64,000 nucleotides of DNA from Cristatella mucedo (lineage: Eukaryota; Bryozoa; Phylactolaemata; Cristatellidae). The notes under the pieces were generated by a model. That model ran no database searches, was not told the DNA's origin, and saw nothing but the letters and a program-made list of their open reading frames with translations. The stretch covers positions 3,020,501 through 3,084,500 of the forward strand of contig WPIO01000002.1 in assembly GCA_009760855.2 (NCBI GenBank), given 5' to 3'. Positions 1 to 14,383 of the stretch are shown here, one piece after another (position 1 is the first letter of the stretch; every line of letters begins with the position of its first letter). The position numbers were made by a program, and so were the translations under genes.

Positions 1-3000
1 CACGTAGGCCAACTCTGCTTGCCTTTAGCGCTATATAACTCAAAATCAAGGCTGGTGCAGCACCAGAAGATAATAAAACGATCAGAAATAACTGAAGAAT
101 ACGAACACCATAAAAGAAGACAAAACATAAATAACGAAGATAGAGTCTCTTGGGGCTGTTAAGGAAGCAAATATAATAACAAATCATCTACGTGGTACAA
201 AGACGTCCGAGAAGCCCATCTCGAGTGCGCTACCTCAGCTGATGTAAAGATTATTTAAGGATTGATATGAAAAAGAAAAAATAGGAAGATAAGAAAACCA
301 GAAATATTGCCCTTTTCTCAGACCTTGTGCATAGATTCTTTTGTTTTTTAATTAAGCCTACAACTATTCTAGCCATGCCTTCAAGTTGGGTCCTCCAGAC
401 AGTTCAGAAATTAGGGGTACAGTATAGGCATGGCTGTGGGAACTGTGGGAACGTAAAATCAAGGCTATTGATAGTAAGTTTTAAAATGCACAAGCAAAAG
501 ATTTGCATGCGGGAATCCGTCTTGCTGTCACTTCACGATTGACAAAATGCTATTAAAGTTCCACACTGTCCGACTTCTTCTTAGGTAGAGTTGGCCCGCA
601 ATTGCTTAGCCGTCTATCTCTCGAGTCATCTGTCTCCATATGATTGTGTCCTGGTGATTTACTTAGTGCTGGCCATACTCGTTAAACACTTGGCATAATT
701 GTATGTGGTTCAATAGAAGGCATGTGGTTGGCATGCATAAACAGATAAGCGAGCTCGCGTACAATGAAGGCCTGGGCCGCACTGCCGACGTACTTTGGTA
801 GGAGCCATTCCTGACATTGTTAGATTGTCTTGAGAGCCAGGTTAAACGTAGGTCCTGAGCATATTCGGCATACTTGCAGCTGATTTAATTGATGGATGAT
901 CCCTTGGCCTGGGAGAGAAACATCCGGCTCCTGGATGCAGCTCGATGCTACTCGTATCATTGGTAGTCTTAAGGAGTCATAACATCGGCGGAGCTAAGAA
1001 GCCAGTACGGAAGACCAGCGATTATTATCCCACTTAAATCATGCTGGTCTTGGCGCTGAAGTTAGCAGATCGGATGCCGTACTTCTGTTAAAGCCGTTCT
1101 GACACACTTTTTTCGTATACGTATGCGATTATAGCCAGAACCGTGGGCAATGTTGTGGGGCTGCGAGTTTATCAGCTGTGTGAGGTAATCAACCTACTGT
1201 ATGGAAAATCTAGTTATGAGAGGACGACAGTGAGGGCTCATAAATAAAGCACTCATGATAAATGTAAATTTGAAGGCCGCGGGGAAGTTCTTGATCAGCA
1301 AGAGAAAGTAGATACACATCTTTCTACGTTTACTCGACGTCGCAGTGTCACATCGCAGATGTTTAGTGGTTCCTGGAGTAGACTCGCATGTCCTTTTGCA
1401 TTTGAATGGAACAATAACTTTCTAGCTGTGAAACCGCGTGATACTTTTGTTAAGCACTAACAATGGTCTCTGCAGTAAGAGACCGTGGCTGGCAATAAGT
1501 AGCCTGCTAGCTAGGCTCTCCGAACGCCACGATCGACTTTTACGATAAGGGATTTTCCTTTCTCGGCTATTCAATCTGTAGCTTGCTAAATTCGTGAGAT
1601 TCCCGTACTTCCAGAATCTTGGTACCGGCCGTGAGCTTTCCAGCGATAGCCCAGCATCTGCGTTGTGGTAACGCAGGGCTGCCATCTTGCTCCAGCGCGA
1701 CTAAGCGAACGAGCTGCTGAAACATAGGGGTCAGTGCATCAGTGCCGGCAATGGTGGCGGTCAGTAATGTCGGAACCTGACGACGTCAGTATCCGGTTGT
1801 TTGTACGGAATATTTATGTAATAGGGCTGATACTTTGGAGAGTATATTCATTTGATGTTCTATTGCAACTAGGTTGGTTGTTAAAGACTTTTTACCTTTT
1901 CACTGCATCGGACGAACTGACAGACTACGCAAATTATAGAGGTTGATAATTCGACACCTTTAAATATCTGTATTCGCGAAGCCGTTCTTCACAAGAAATG
2001 TTTGTGATATTCTAAAAATAGATATAAGAACAATTTACCGAGTGTTCAGTGACCACTCATTTCTGGTAACTGCTGTGCAGGGGTCTGTTTCAATATGGCT
2101 GACGCCGTTCGTTAAAGGCGTACAATCTCTAGATCAAGGTAAACAAAAAGGTGTCTTAAAGCACCCAAAAATTACGTCGTTGGACCGTACTCTTGCTTTT
2201 GATGCAGAACGAGAATTTCTGATTGCATGCCTGTAAACGGCAGTTTTCTACATGCAGATGAAGCCGTTAGATCTTGGTGAGGAATCTTCTATAAGGATTC
2301 ATACCCCCGTTCGTGAAAAATGGCTTATCAATTGGGCTCACGGGAAGATTTCTAAGGAAAAAGCACCAAGATATCTTCTCAGGCGCTGGTAAGTCTAGAC
2401 TTTTCTTCTTGCATAGCAGCAAATGAACTCAAATAGTGCGACCGGGTACCGAGCAGCGGGACAACGGATCCTGCCGTCAGAGCCCATTGCCGCCAGTCTT
2501 GACACTGTAGGTTAAATGGAATCATCAGAACGAGTGTTAAAAGAATTCCTCGCGACTTCTTGATAGGAAAGCAAACTTTCCCGCGTAGCCTTAATACAGC
2601 CGGTCGCCTGCAGCCAACGCTTCAGCACTAACGAGTCGAAGTGCGTGGCACTAAATGGCTTTGTCACGAGGGCTCGCGCTATGTACGTGAGCTTTACGCG
2701 AAACTTTCAGCCGCTAGAAGGGTCTTGATCCGATTTCGCTGTACGACTGAAAGACGGTCGGGAATCGTAGGTGGCAGCGACCTCGCGGTGACCTACGAGG
2801 TAAGCCAGATATAATGTAAATGGTGAGTTAAGGGGTTCACGTAGCGGATTAGCGAATCCACTAAGTCAAATGTGTGGACGTGAATTTAGCTGGAATGGTA
2901 AGCAAATAGCTTTAACTTCACTGGCACAACATGGCAGGATGTATGCTGTGGAAAGCAAGAGCAAGGTAGGGCAGCGGGTTCGTTCCGCCTGAGAACAAAT

Positions 3001-5639
3001 GCCGTTAGTCACTCAGGTGGCGCGCGTCCTGTGCGGACTCTGTGCAGTCCGATATACTCGAACCTTAGATTCTGCTGGTCAGTCCCAGAAATTATAGTGG
3101 ACAACCGCCTACAGGGCAAATGGGACCGAGGCCGAGAGGCAGAATCCATCGACACATTCGCACGGGCACCAGCACAAAGCACCGCAAGCGGTAGCTGGTT
3201 CGTGTGGTGAGGGGCCGCCAGTTTTCATTCTGAAACCCCCAGTGTTGAGGATGAGCCTCGACTACCGTTCCTTGAACCTCAGCGTTCGGCTATAGATTCA
3301 CGAGGGCATTTACCAGAGGATTCTACCGCAGCTCCCCCCCCCCCCCCGACGTCTGGCGCAGCTGGATGCGCCGCCGCATCTAGCTTTTAGCCGAACAAAC
3401 TGCTGTCGGAGTTGCCGGGACAGGTGGACGTCCGGTGGAGACGGCGATATGTCGTTGCTTTCAATGAGTCATTCTACTTTGCTTTGCAATTCCCGCCGCT
3501 CATCCGACCGCGACGCCGGTGCTTGTAAATAAATTTAGCGATGGCTGCTCGCCTAATTCTTCCTCACATTTTCTTCACCTGAGAACCGCATGCAAATGAC
3601 CTAGGGGCGGCCTCTAGAGCCACGGTGATACGCAAAACTACCCTCCTCAAACGAGCAACCCTAATCACGAATCACCTTCACGATCCGAGTCAGCACAGGA
3701 TAAGCGGCATTGCAATCGTGAAGTCTCAACACCGTGCGGCAGAAAAAATAAATTGTGGTCATATCTGTACGTTGCTTTACGCCTCAGCGATGCGATTAGG
3801 GTGTATCGACCTAACTGGTGATGCCAGTGGTATCCAGCAGACATACAACCTTTTTTAAGTGTAAAAAATAAAACGGTACGAGCAAACTAAGACATAGCTC
3901 GCAGATATCTGGGCTACTGTGTTTAGAAATGAGCGTTGCTTTGATGACTAAGTTTATATCCAGCCTTTGAAAAATTATGGCGAGTCGAGCAAAGGCAATT
4001 TTTCTGGGCGGCTGCTACATCACTGCACTGCCGGTCGCTGCGAGAACCAATCCGATCAATCTAGACATCTCGTCTGCGAGCGCACGTGTCAGCGAGCCAG
4101 CGCAGAAAAGACTCGGCGGCCTGCTTCCGCTCGGTATTGCGATAAGGGAGATCCAGCGCTGCAGGATAATTGATGCCGATTCGTAATTGCCCCGTCAATG
4201 GGTCTGGCCGCACGGGCCTGCGGTGAGGAAACAGGCCGAGCCCGCCACCGCCTCAATTAGATTCCGGCTCCAGTCCATCCGCCAGGGATGCCGGGTAATT
4301 CAATAGACGCCGCTGCTGCCGGCCGCGCCTCGCTCGCTTCCTCCTTTGTACCGCCACATCAAAACTTGGCGAGCCCCCTACGAGCGCCACGGCGACGATC
4401 AACCGGGAAAGTGGCGGCAGAGGACCGCGACAGTCTGGCGACCTCAGTCGAAGCGTCTGGCGACCTCGGTCGAAGTCTCACGAATTGTCGCTCGAATCGC
4501 CGGCCAATCGTAGGCCAACTAGAGCCGACTTTTTCGCGGCATCGAAGCCACTCGAAGGCGATCGTTCGAGCGCAGAGTCTGTCGCCCATTCGCCCGCTCA
4601 GCAAGTGCCGCCGCTCGGTGCTTTACGAAGCTGCTTATTTCACCACACAGGCAGCGAACTTTGCATCCAGCCTCAGCACTTCTGCACGGTCGCTCTTATT
4701 TCCTCTTTCGAAATGTCACGAGTGAGTGATGATCCCGGCTCAAAGGGGCTGCAGCTCCGTTTCCTAGGATGGCGGCGTGCCCTTTCAGCCTTCAAGCCTT
4801 CTCCACTATTGGGCGATAGCGAGGTTCGGTTCTTCCTTTAAAAAGGTTGTTTCTCTCACTAAATATTCTCCCGCTTGGCTTATGGATGGCGCAAGCTCTA
4901 GATGTCGCCCTGATCGGAAACTCCCCACCGACCATGCGCATACGAGTGAGTAGCTGGCATACATGCGCATACGAGCGAGTAGCTGGCACTGCAGCGTAGC
5001 TGTATTGTGGCTGCTTCGCCTTTTTTTCTGAGCTGCCCCACTCACTGCAGTCAGCTCTCTAGGAGTATTGCCGCTTTATTTGCAGTGTATCATTAGTATC
5101 TCGTTAGTTTTTCCTATACGCTTGTTAAGATCTTATCTTTAGGTTGGTTTATCAGCTTTTCAAGTTGCAAAAGCAGATGCAAAATCTGAAGCATTTCTTG
5201 CTTAACAATTTGTCACCGGACCGCGGCCACGATTCATCTCAGCAGAGGTAGGTCGGTTTAAAGCTCGAAGTGTGAGTTGCATATCCGCTTAGAGCCTCTG
5301 CTTGTCGTGGATAATTCTGCACCTCCACTGACCGACTAGCTTTGTCAACCAAATTATCGATTTTTATCATACTTCAATTACTCAATAAACGAGGTTTCCC
5401 TTTGCGGTCCGCCGAAAATGGGCATTAATTATACCATTCGGTGGTAGTAAAATGAAAAGATAAGTAAAAGCGGCGGCGCGGCCATTTCTCTACTCTGAGC
5501 CGCCGTTCCCATGCGAGCATTCACTGGCCTTTTCCCAGGCTGCGCCGCTCGAACGAAGCCAATCAGGCTTTCGAGTGCTCCGGATAAGTTATCAGCATAA
5601 CCGGCGTAATCAGGGTCCCCGTGATTCGTCCTTCATGTG

Positions 5640-5862
5640 CTTATGTGTGCTGACACTGTGCATGCTGCCACTAACCACATTTGCATGCCGACCCTGTGCA
5701 TGTCACCCCTAACCATGTTATTCATGTTGTTTGTTTATCAAGCATGATGTTACTCACCATTCAATTGCATTTCCCTTTGCAGCAAATGTAAAGCGCCTAG
5801 AAAGAGATTGAGTTCTCTGAGGGCGCTTTATCAAGTGTATTATTATTATTATTATTATTATT
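5640..5862 (+). mobile_element. 5'-truncated LINE, family B 3' end
   Basis: This is the cleanest copy of the family B tail. It reads GCAAATGTAAAGCGCC, then AGAGATTGAGTTCTCT, then GAGGGCGCTTTATCAAG, and ends in a (TTA)n run. The same order recurs at least ten times in the window on both strands, which marks it as the 3' end of one non-LTR retrotransposon family. Only the untranslated tail is present. Confidence 0.8.
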
Positions 5863-7264
5863 AGTTTTTATTGCGTGTTAGAGCTACAGACGCAGATACG
5901 TGCATAGTACTGCTTTGGAAGTGGGTGCTCAATAATTGGTTAGGGGGCTAAAAATTGAAAGGGGCGAGCTAAATCTTAGGCGCCACCGGGCCAGCCAATC
6001 CTTGTCTATGCTGGATATAAACGGGTAGATGTTTGAGGTAGGTAAGAGAGATTCGAAACCTCTGACTCGCTCATGCCAGGTCTCATTTTCCTATTATGAC
6101 TTGCGTACCGCCACTCAGTCACTTACTCTCGTTCTTCCATTCACCCGACCGAGTACTCTGCCCGACAACTTCTATCTCTAGAACTGACAGCCCTACGGCG
6201 TAGGGTGGGGGACTACCAGGCTGATGCAGCCCAGGCCTAGATTTTCCTTGCTAGAAGAAAAATTTCGCCAATCAAATCTTTATGGCCTGTCGTACGGATG
6301 GTCGGTCAAGTTAAAGGTTCGACCCTCGAGCTTAGGAACTCTGGTTACGCCTCTAATTGCCACAGAGCCAGTAGAAGACATCGGAGAGTTTGGAAAGAAA
6401 GGGAAGATGGCGTCTTACCTTGGGAGTTGGATTCACCACTTCCGTCGTCGTTAAATCGCAGTCGCTCACTAACTGCAATTGTAGCACACCGGAATAAGTA
6501 CAAGCACTTTTAAAAGATCTGGGTCACAGGCCAGAAGTAAGGTGCTCGCTTCAAAACCCAAGTCGTGGGTTCTATTCCTACAGGAGGCCATTTTTTATGG
6601 CTTGGCACAAGCTGTGTGGAATCTGCCGAGGCTCTCCTGCGGCTCTATGCAGTTGGAAATGAGGCAATTTCGTGAATCGGCCGAACTTGTTACAGCTCGG
6701 TAAGAGTAGTCATGGTTGTAGACAGACCCATACAAGCGATTCGCTCTCATACCAATGACTGGAGGTGAACTCCTTTTTTTTCTAATGGAGCCAAGTTTTA
6801 CTTTGACAAGCGGACGAAAATGAGCAAATGAATGATAATGGAATGCTACATAATTGATGAAGGTTAATTGTCTCTTGTCACGCTCGTTCCTTTTCCAGGA
6901 AGAAGTATTTCCGGGTTTCGAGAAACGAGTCTCCGCGGCTTTGCTTGACGAGATAGGCTTGCTTATGTGCTCTCGTGAGGTTTTCTTCTTTCACAAGAAG
7001 ACCGAGTTGGTAGTGCACACAAAGAGTTCGCTAAGCTTGGCTTGGATTCCACGACGAACCAAGGATTCTCCGGAACATAAAAGCAGCGGTTGAAGCGCGG
7101 CTGCAAACAAACGCTAAAAGAAGCGGCCACACGGTGGCTGATGTTGTGCTTCTGCTGCTGCTGCTGCTGCTGCACGTGCGGGTCAGCAATGCCTATAGAT
7201 CATGGACGATCGGATCTCGGATGTGGCGATTATTCAGAGACAATCTCAACTAAACCGAGCCAAG

Positions 7265-7270
7265 TTTATT
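7265..7270 (-). terminator. Candidate polyadenylation signal of the MET-family gene
   Basis: Read on the minus strand this is AATAAA, about 220 bases past the receptor stop codon. It is the first canonical signal I noticed downstream. Only transcript data can confirm its use. Confidence 0.4.
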
Positions 7271-7491
7271 TTATTGCTACTAATGAAAATAAAACAAAGC
7301 AAAATACCTCGCTCTAACTCGTGCTGTAACAAACGAACCATCAATGTATGTTTGCTGCATGTTTGCTGCACTTGCACCCCCGGCCCGTCTTTTCCGCCTT
7401 TTCCACCATCCCACGCACGACAGGCAAAGGCTGCAGGCCCAGGCTAGCTCGCACAGCTGTGGCACGCTGCATAACCTCACGACTGATAGTT

Positions 7492-7654
7492 TTAATCTGG
7501 GTCTTCATCCGCGGTTGAAGGTACGAGCTTGTAAACGTTGGCGTATCGAGCTTGCAAACCTTCGTCCAGCAGAGCAGACACCGAGTGCGCTATCTGCGGG
7601 AAATCTGGACGGAGATCTGCCTCAACGTTCCAGCATCCGGTCATGATAGAGTAG
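7492..7654 (-). CDS. MET-like: MET-like exon 20: kinase end and docking tail
   Basis: Reads [18 protein letters not shown], the last kinase helices, then a short tail with [11 protein letters not shown] and a stop. YANV (tyrosine 1421) has the asparagine at +2 that GRB2-type SH2 domains prefer, and YKLV (tyrosine 1425) follows directly. Human MET has two such tyrosines seven residues apart. Confidence 0.93.
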
Positions 7655-9662
7655 CTGTAAAGCAAATTAGCTGCACAGTAGTCGAATGCTGGCAAAATGG
7701 CCCCCGGGACAGAGTCGCCTCGTCGAATTTCTCCGAGATCTGCACTTAGATAGCGTGCACTGCACTCACAGCTCGTCTGGGCAGTACGATGGTTGATTCA
7801 ATCTTCGCCCGTCGCTCAGGTACGCCAGCACTTCCCAGTTGTCGACTTCAGGGTACGGATGCAGACCTCGCGTTAGCAGTTCCCATAAAAGGACGCCGTA
7901 AGACCACTATACGCACAGGTTGGTTAGTTTACAGAGCCAGAACTGAAATATTGAAGCTATGCGAATGCGGCACTGAGGAAACTATACCAAGCCGAACTTT
8001 TGCTCCAGAGGCGAGTGCAACCGTTGCTAACGCAGCACCGAATAACTACCTGGGCTAAATGGTTCGCGACGTAGTTGTACTCGAGCAGGATACAATCTAC
8101 TAGCAAGTGGGAGGGAATTTTTTCACCATTGGCCCACAATTCATACAATAAAGAGAGTGTGGGAAGCACTGCCGAACCGGAAGAACGTCTTTAAAATTGA
8201 CAAATATTAAGTAGCTGCAAAACCAACCTCAAAAGACCATCAAGACTATCAGTAGAGTAAATAAACATGGCTGATCTACAATCACAGAGAACGTGTGTTC
8301 ACAATTCCTGTACAATCCTGGACAGTAAAAGTAGTTTGCCAAGAATCTTAAATCTTAGGAAAGGTCAAATTTGTGACCAGGCCCCCCAAAGGCTTCACAA
8401 AGCAACAGACTGCCACTAGGCAGCTATCTGCTCCAGACAGCTGCCTAGGCTGCCAGGTTACTAGGTTACGATGCCGTACGTTGGAGAGGCTTCTCACTAT
8501 TTTCTAGTTCCCTTGGCAACATTTCTCAACTTTGCTGGCTGAACTAATGGGACAGGTCTACCGATATTTTAAATTATCTTTTAGGGTGGAATTACATGAG
8601 TACAGGAAAGAAAACTCCGGCAGTTACTAGATGTGCAGCTCTTCATTTAAAAATGCTTAAACCATAAAAAAATTCTCTGTGAAATCACGGAGAAAAAGTT
8701 TATCTTATTGCTACTTCTGATTTCGTCTTTTCTGAATAGCAGTGCCGGAGTTTCGATTTTTGATGTGCCCTAAGTGGCATGCTTGTAACAATGATCTTGA
8801 AGATAAATACGCTCTTGTCAACAAGCAGACATAAATCAAATAAAATGAGTATAAGTACAGCCAGCTGCTTCAAAAGCCTCACATACCGGCAAAAGTGCCT
8901 TGGCGGTTATCGCCCTACTTTCGAGCAATGAACCATTGACGGATAATGAAGTACTGTAGGATTCAAACCCGCGAGCTCGGTAGCGAAGTTCGACATCCTT
9001 ACCCCCGGGGCTAAGACCTAAGGGTATCTGAAAGTAAGCAATAGTCTACAAGTTTTGCACTAAGTACAGTAAGGAAGAATGCTGATTGCAGAAGCTTTAT
9101 GTTCTAGCCTCGCCCTACGGAGAGCTTTGGCAGAGTGCTTCCCAGAGGCCTTTGTCCAAGTAAAAATGGCGCCTCCTAGAGACACTATTCTAGATAATGA
9201 ATAAGTGATATCATGGCAGTGCAGTGCCTGAGAGGAAACAGAGAAAGATGCTACAGCTTGGACGATATCATCTGTGTTTTGATGCCAGAAAGCAAGTGGC
9301 ATTTCTTGGCCTATCTCTAAGCAGCACGTATTGTAGAATACTTACGATATCTGACTTTAATGAATATTTCCGATGCAGCAGACTTTCAGGTGCCATCCAT
9401 TTTATGGGAAGTTTGCTATCCTTATCGACGGAGCAGTAGTACTGTGCCTCGTATATGTCTCTCGACAGTCCAAAGTCGGCTATTTTAATAGCCATGCCCG
9501 CCGACAACCTGAGGACAGCCAAAGTGAACCTAGCGTCTGGTCTTTTTGCATGCATTTGCAGATTCTAATAAATCATTAGTGGCAAATGATTTGCTTGGAT
9601 TTGCAAAAAAGCTAACGTGCCATCATGAATGACCTATGCTATTAATAACAAATCACATGCGT

Positions 9663-9713
<51 letters not shown>

Positions 9714-10818
9714 CACACACACACACTCTCTCTCCAATGTGCATATGTCCCCTTTACTGCCAGCTATAATAATAATAATAATAATAATAATAACACAATT
9801 GATTAAGCGCCCTCAGAGAACCCAATCTCTTTCTAGGCGACTTACGTTTTCTGCAAAGGAAGTATGATATTAAATGGTTGGCTTTGCTTTGGTTATCACA
9901 TTACCTATATATCTCTCGATGTTCACTTTTAATTATTCTGCTTGATTGGTATGGTCTTATGGCTACAGACAAGTTATAACATGCCACAAAGCCGGATCAA
10001 ATTTTAAACTAAGTCTTGCCAATATCTAATGATCCCGCAATCGCAAAGCATGTCGAGCACCTGATCTTTAAACTCCCATCATCACATGTGCTGCAACTCA
10101 AGCTCGTCTGCGTCTGAGGATAGATGCGATAAGCACTGTGCCATGAACTTAGCATTTACCTACCCACATAGTCTTTGTGGCTTTGTGGAGTTGCAGACAG
10201 AGATACATACATACATACATGCATGCATACATACATACCTGAGCCTAGGTGAACACAAACAGATTGCTGCTCAACAATGCACCTGAACATGCGGATGCTG
10301 CTGGAAGTGAGCTTGATACCTAAAGTACAGCTTTTCTGGGCTGTTTCATGACACGAGGTGGGACTCAAGCAGTGAAAACGGCCGGAGCTAACCCTGCAGG
10401 CATTCTTTATCTCGTTTTTCATACATGCTTTTCTCCTCACTCTGCTCATTTCCTCTTGTGTTTGTGCACGATGCATTCCAGTACTTACATGCAGTTCCTG
10501 GCAGCAAGGTCTCGATGAACGTACTTCAAGTTCTGAAGGTAGTTCATGCCTTCTGCAATCTCCAAACCGTACACAATGAGCTGAAGCACGGTTGGATGCT
10601 GGATGGAAAAAAAAGAGAAAATGCCAGCAGCAGTCGGTGACCTTTGGTGTCACTGCTATCTAGACTGCCCATTCCGGTCAGTGCTACACACATATACAAG
10701 TGTTTGTGCAAACATATACAAATGCCCACTCACGGACACACACAAACACAAAATCTCTCTCTCTCTCTCTCTCTCACTCTCTCTCTCTCGCTCTCTCTAT
10801 ACACACACGCACGTTCGC

Positions 10819-10882
<64 letters not shown>

Positions 10883-13800
10883 CCCGAGTTATGCCTGCAT
10901 CAGATGGAAAACGAGTATCTGCACTTGTGTGGTATTACAGGTCTAATAAAAGAAATATGCCAAGCAGCTACACGATTAGAAAACTCAGCCTATCATGCTG
11001 GCTTCTAGGCCACACCTTCACCAGTCTTCCATACATTTTCATGATGCTAACCGCAGCACGCGGTCATCATTGTGTGGTGCCGGTTCTGACCTATATGTAG
11101 CAGACAGCAACCAAACTCACGTTAGAGCCGTCGCGTAGGTACGTCAGCAGGTCACCATGTGCCATTAGCGGTAGCACGACAAGTGGCAGCACAGTATCAT
11201 CGAACGCTATCCCGGTCAAGGATAGCACATTGGGATGGTCAAAGTCTTTCATAAGCAGCGCTTCTTCGAGGAACCGCATGACGTCCCTCTGCGTTCTCTG
11301 TGGACCTTGAGTAAAGCAATGCCATGGCTTGGACAACTGCTGCCAGGGCCATCAGTGTGCTATCGGCTACATGAGAGCGCTGCTGGCTGCCGAGCTTGCT
11401 TGGTTGGCAGAGATCACTATCGCATCGAGAGTACTCTACCACGCAGTGGCAGACCTGGGCAGACAACCTGCTAATCGTGACTGGACGGTGCCTGTGACCC
11501 GGCAGCCATGGAAGTAAATCGTACATGGAAGTAAATCGCGCAAGCATCAACGAATGAGTGGAAATGATTTGCCTGTCAGTGTCTCGGCCAAAGCAGGAGG
11601 CCAGTGTCGGCAAGGCATAGCAGGCAGAGACGGCCGCTGGTGATAGACACATGTGAATATCTTACTTCTAAGAGTCTTGATTGCCACGTCCACGCTTTCC
11701 CCTTGCTTGGCAAGCCGACCCTTAAAAACGCAACCGAAAAAACCTGGAACGAAGACGGCAACACAGCACCTTGAGGCGACCACGTGGGGGGTGCGAGTGA
11801 CAAAACTTATGCACCGAGGACACCAGTACGCGTTTCTCAACGCATCCGAACTAAGGAGATAGATGCTGCCAGCTCAGGCACATAACAGAAGCATTGAACG
11901 AAGATGCAACCATCGCCTGCTTCCAATGCAGTCAACCAGTAGGCCAAGCAGTAGGCCTCAGCAGCCACCCCATCTCTGAGCTAGCCTCTTGTTGCAGCAC
12001 TGTAACAGCGAGACTACGCAACTGTAGAGAGTGACAGCCGAGCGAGAAAGCACTGTAGATATAATAATAATAATGCACTTGATAAAGCGCCCTCAGAGAA
12101 CTCAATCTCTTTCTACGAACTTTATATTTGCTGTAAATGGAAATGCAATTGAATGGTGAGTAATATCGTGCTTGATAAACAAACAACACGAATGACATGG
12201 TTAAATTTGCACGGGAAGCAGGGGGAGCAGCTAAATAACTACAATAGCCACCAGGCAGCCGGGCCATCAGATGTGTAGGCTGTGTTCCAACCCCTTTAAG
12301 TAAGTAGTGGATGAACAGAATTAGACTTGGCTCACTCACCATCCTCCAAACTGAATAGAACCATCCGAGTAACAACGACCTGCAATTGACTGACCGATCA
12401 CCTCAACTACTACTGGGCCAGTAGTAGTCAAGCTCAGGCTTTTGCTCTGGATCGCCACACCCTGCTAGGATGTGTGGGTCACCCACAAAGATACTGGGCG
12501 GATATAACCAGATCTACCAAGGCCTTGTAAAGTCAACTGTCGACATAGCCGACATTTATCTGTAAAGACGTGGCAGATCGACCGTGAGATAAGTTGAAAC
12601 GATGTCACCGCACCTCACTTTGTTAAAAGAATATGTTTTCGTGCAAAGGATCATTCTGCACACTTACCTCTTCCTATTTCTTGTTCGAAAACGATGTCCG
12701 CATGAGCCAAAAGCTTTCCCAACTGCTGAAGCTTCATTAGACGATCCGCTGATAAAAGCGGCTGGTGTTCATACGCTAGAAGCAAATGTCCTGTGTCAGC
12801 AATTCCCAGCAGATTCCATGGCATCCCAAAAGTCTCACACCGCCCACCACCAAGATGGGATTGAGTGAGCACAAACAGAAAGACTAGTCGAAATGCATGT
12901 CACCCTCACCGGCGCTCATGTTCACGACCACAGGTCAATGCCACCTTGCTCGGAGAGCCTGCTAAGCATGTGGTTGCGTACTTGTGAATGTGCATGCTCA
13001 TGTATGCGTGTGCATGCGTGTTTGCGTTTGTGCTTGAGCTTGTGTGTAGGCGTGTGTGTGTGTGTGTGTGTGTGCCGCGCGCGCGCACAGGCCTGTGTGT
13101 ATGTGTGTGTAAGTGTGCTTGTGTGCCTATGCATGTATGGCTGCGTATGAGTGCGAGCACATGGCTGCGCCGGCCTCGTGGCAGCGTGCATGGGCCCCTA
13201 TATGTGCGCACATGCACTCGTAAGCGTGTGCAAGCTATCGCCTGGCACACTCAGTCATTCGGGTACAAACCCTACGAATGGCAGGCACAGAGCGGCACAC
13301 TTGGCTCCTTCAAATCACATTCCGGTCACGGCAAGAAGTTTTCAGCGAAAGCGATCCAACCGGGATGCTCCGAGCAGTCCGCTCGAAAGACGGCTTCTGC
13401 ATAGGCCTCAGGCTCTCACCATCGTTGAGAAGCAATGGCACGACACTGCCGACTCCTCCAACAGTGCTGACGCTCGAAGCCGTGCTGGCTTCCCTGGTTC
13501 GAAGCGCCTCCGCATCGTTTGATGCTCCATTGCCTTCTTTGCATTTGCGACCAGCAATGATTCCAACTGCAGCTATTCCGATCATGAGAAGCACGATGGT
13601 GGCACATAGTGCCGGGACAAATGCCGGGCTGTAAGCCTCCGGGTTTGAGCTCTCGAGATGCACCCCGGAGGCAGAAGCAGAAGCAGCAGAGCCTCGCTCG
13701 TCGGCAGGAGGTGCCAGCGACACGAAACCAGCCTCGTAAGTCTGGCCATCGACAGTCACAATGAGCTGGATCGTAAGATCGAGGATGACTCAAAAGGAGC

Positions 13801-14307
13801 ATGAAAACAGCATGCAATGGATGCGAAAGTACATGCCAAATATTCTTAAAGTACTCTTTAAGCATATTATCCCGGCGATGAGCATCGTGCATGACAAAGA
13901 GGCATCCGGAGCTGATTAGAAGGGATGCTGGGTGAAATGGGGCCGTGAGGGATGCGTTTGAATAGGGGGAGTGACAGCATGAGAAATCATTCAATGTAAT
14001 TGTTTAACGTGAAGTGACTGGCCAATTTACGTGGCCAGTCATTAGGGCAGGACTAAGTAGTCACCGAATATCGTATACTTGTGTTCTGGCCACTAAGAAA
14101 AGTTGATTAGCTTCAACCAACGACCAGGGCCAAAATGGCATTTGGGCACCTTCTTAAAAAAGTTATTCCAGACACTTCTGAGATCTTTGTTGACTATTTG
14201 ATGCTTCGCTTTTAGCAGTCATGTGCAGTACACCTGTTGCAGTACCTTGTGTAGCAGGAGAACCTGTGACATTTCATTCCCATGTGCATGAGTGTCTGAG
14301 TATCCAT

Positions 14308-14383
<76 letters not shown>

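Larger units (their letters stand above)
1..7491. other. Gene-poor flank left of the MET-family gene
   Basis: I see no convincing exon here on either strand. Open frames are short and lack family motifs or paired splice sites. Contents I can name are a C homopolymer near 3337, short tandem duplications near 4429-4480 and 4935-4990, a LINE 3' tail at 5640-5862, and a tRNA-like stretch near 6545-6600 with a B-box-like TGGGTTCTATTCC. The last few hundred bases probably hold the 3' untranslated region of the receptor gene. Confidence 0.6.

Noticed and set aside
4288-4725. 145-codon plus-strand frame in the left flank
   Set aside because: Overlapping frames of similar length exist on both strands, and the region has short tandem repeats. 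Nothing marks it as coding.
6545-6600. Possible functional tRNA gene
   Set aside because: Only a B-box-like stretch is convincing. I could not fold a full cloverleaf, and tRNA-derived SINEs are common here, so a SINE remnant is more likely.
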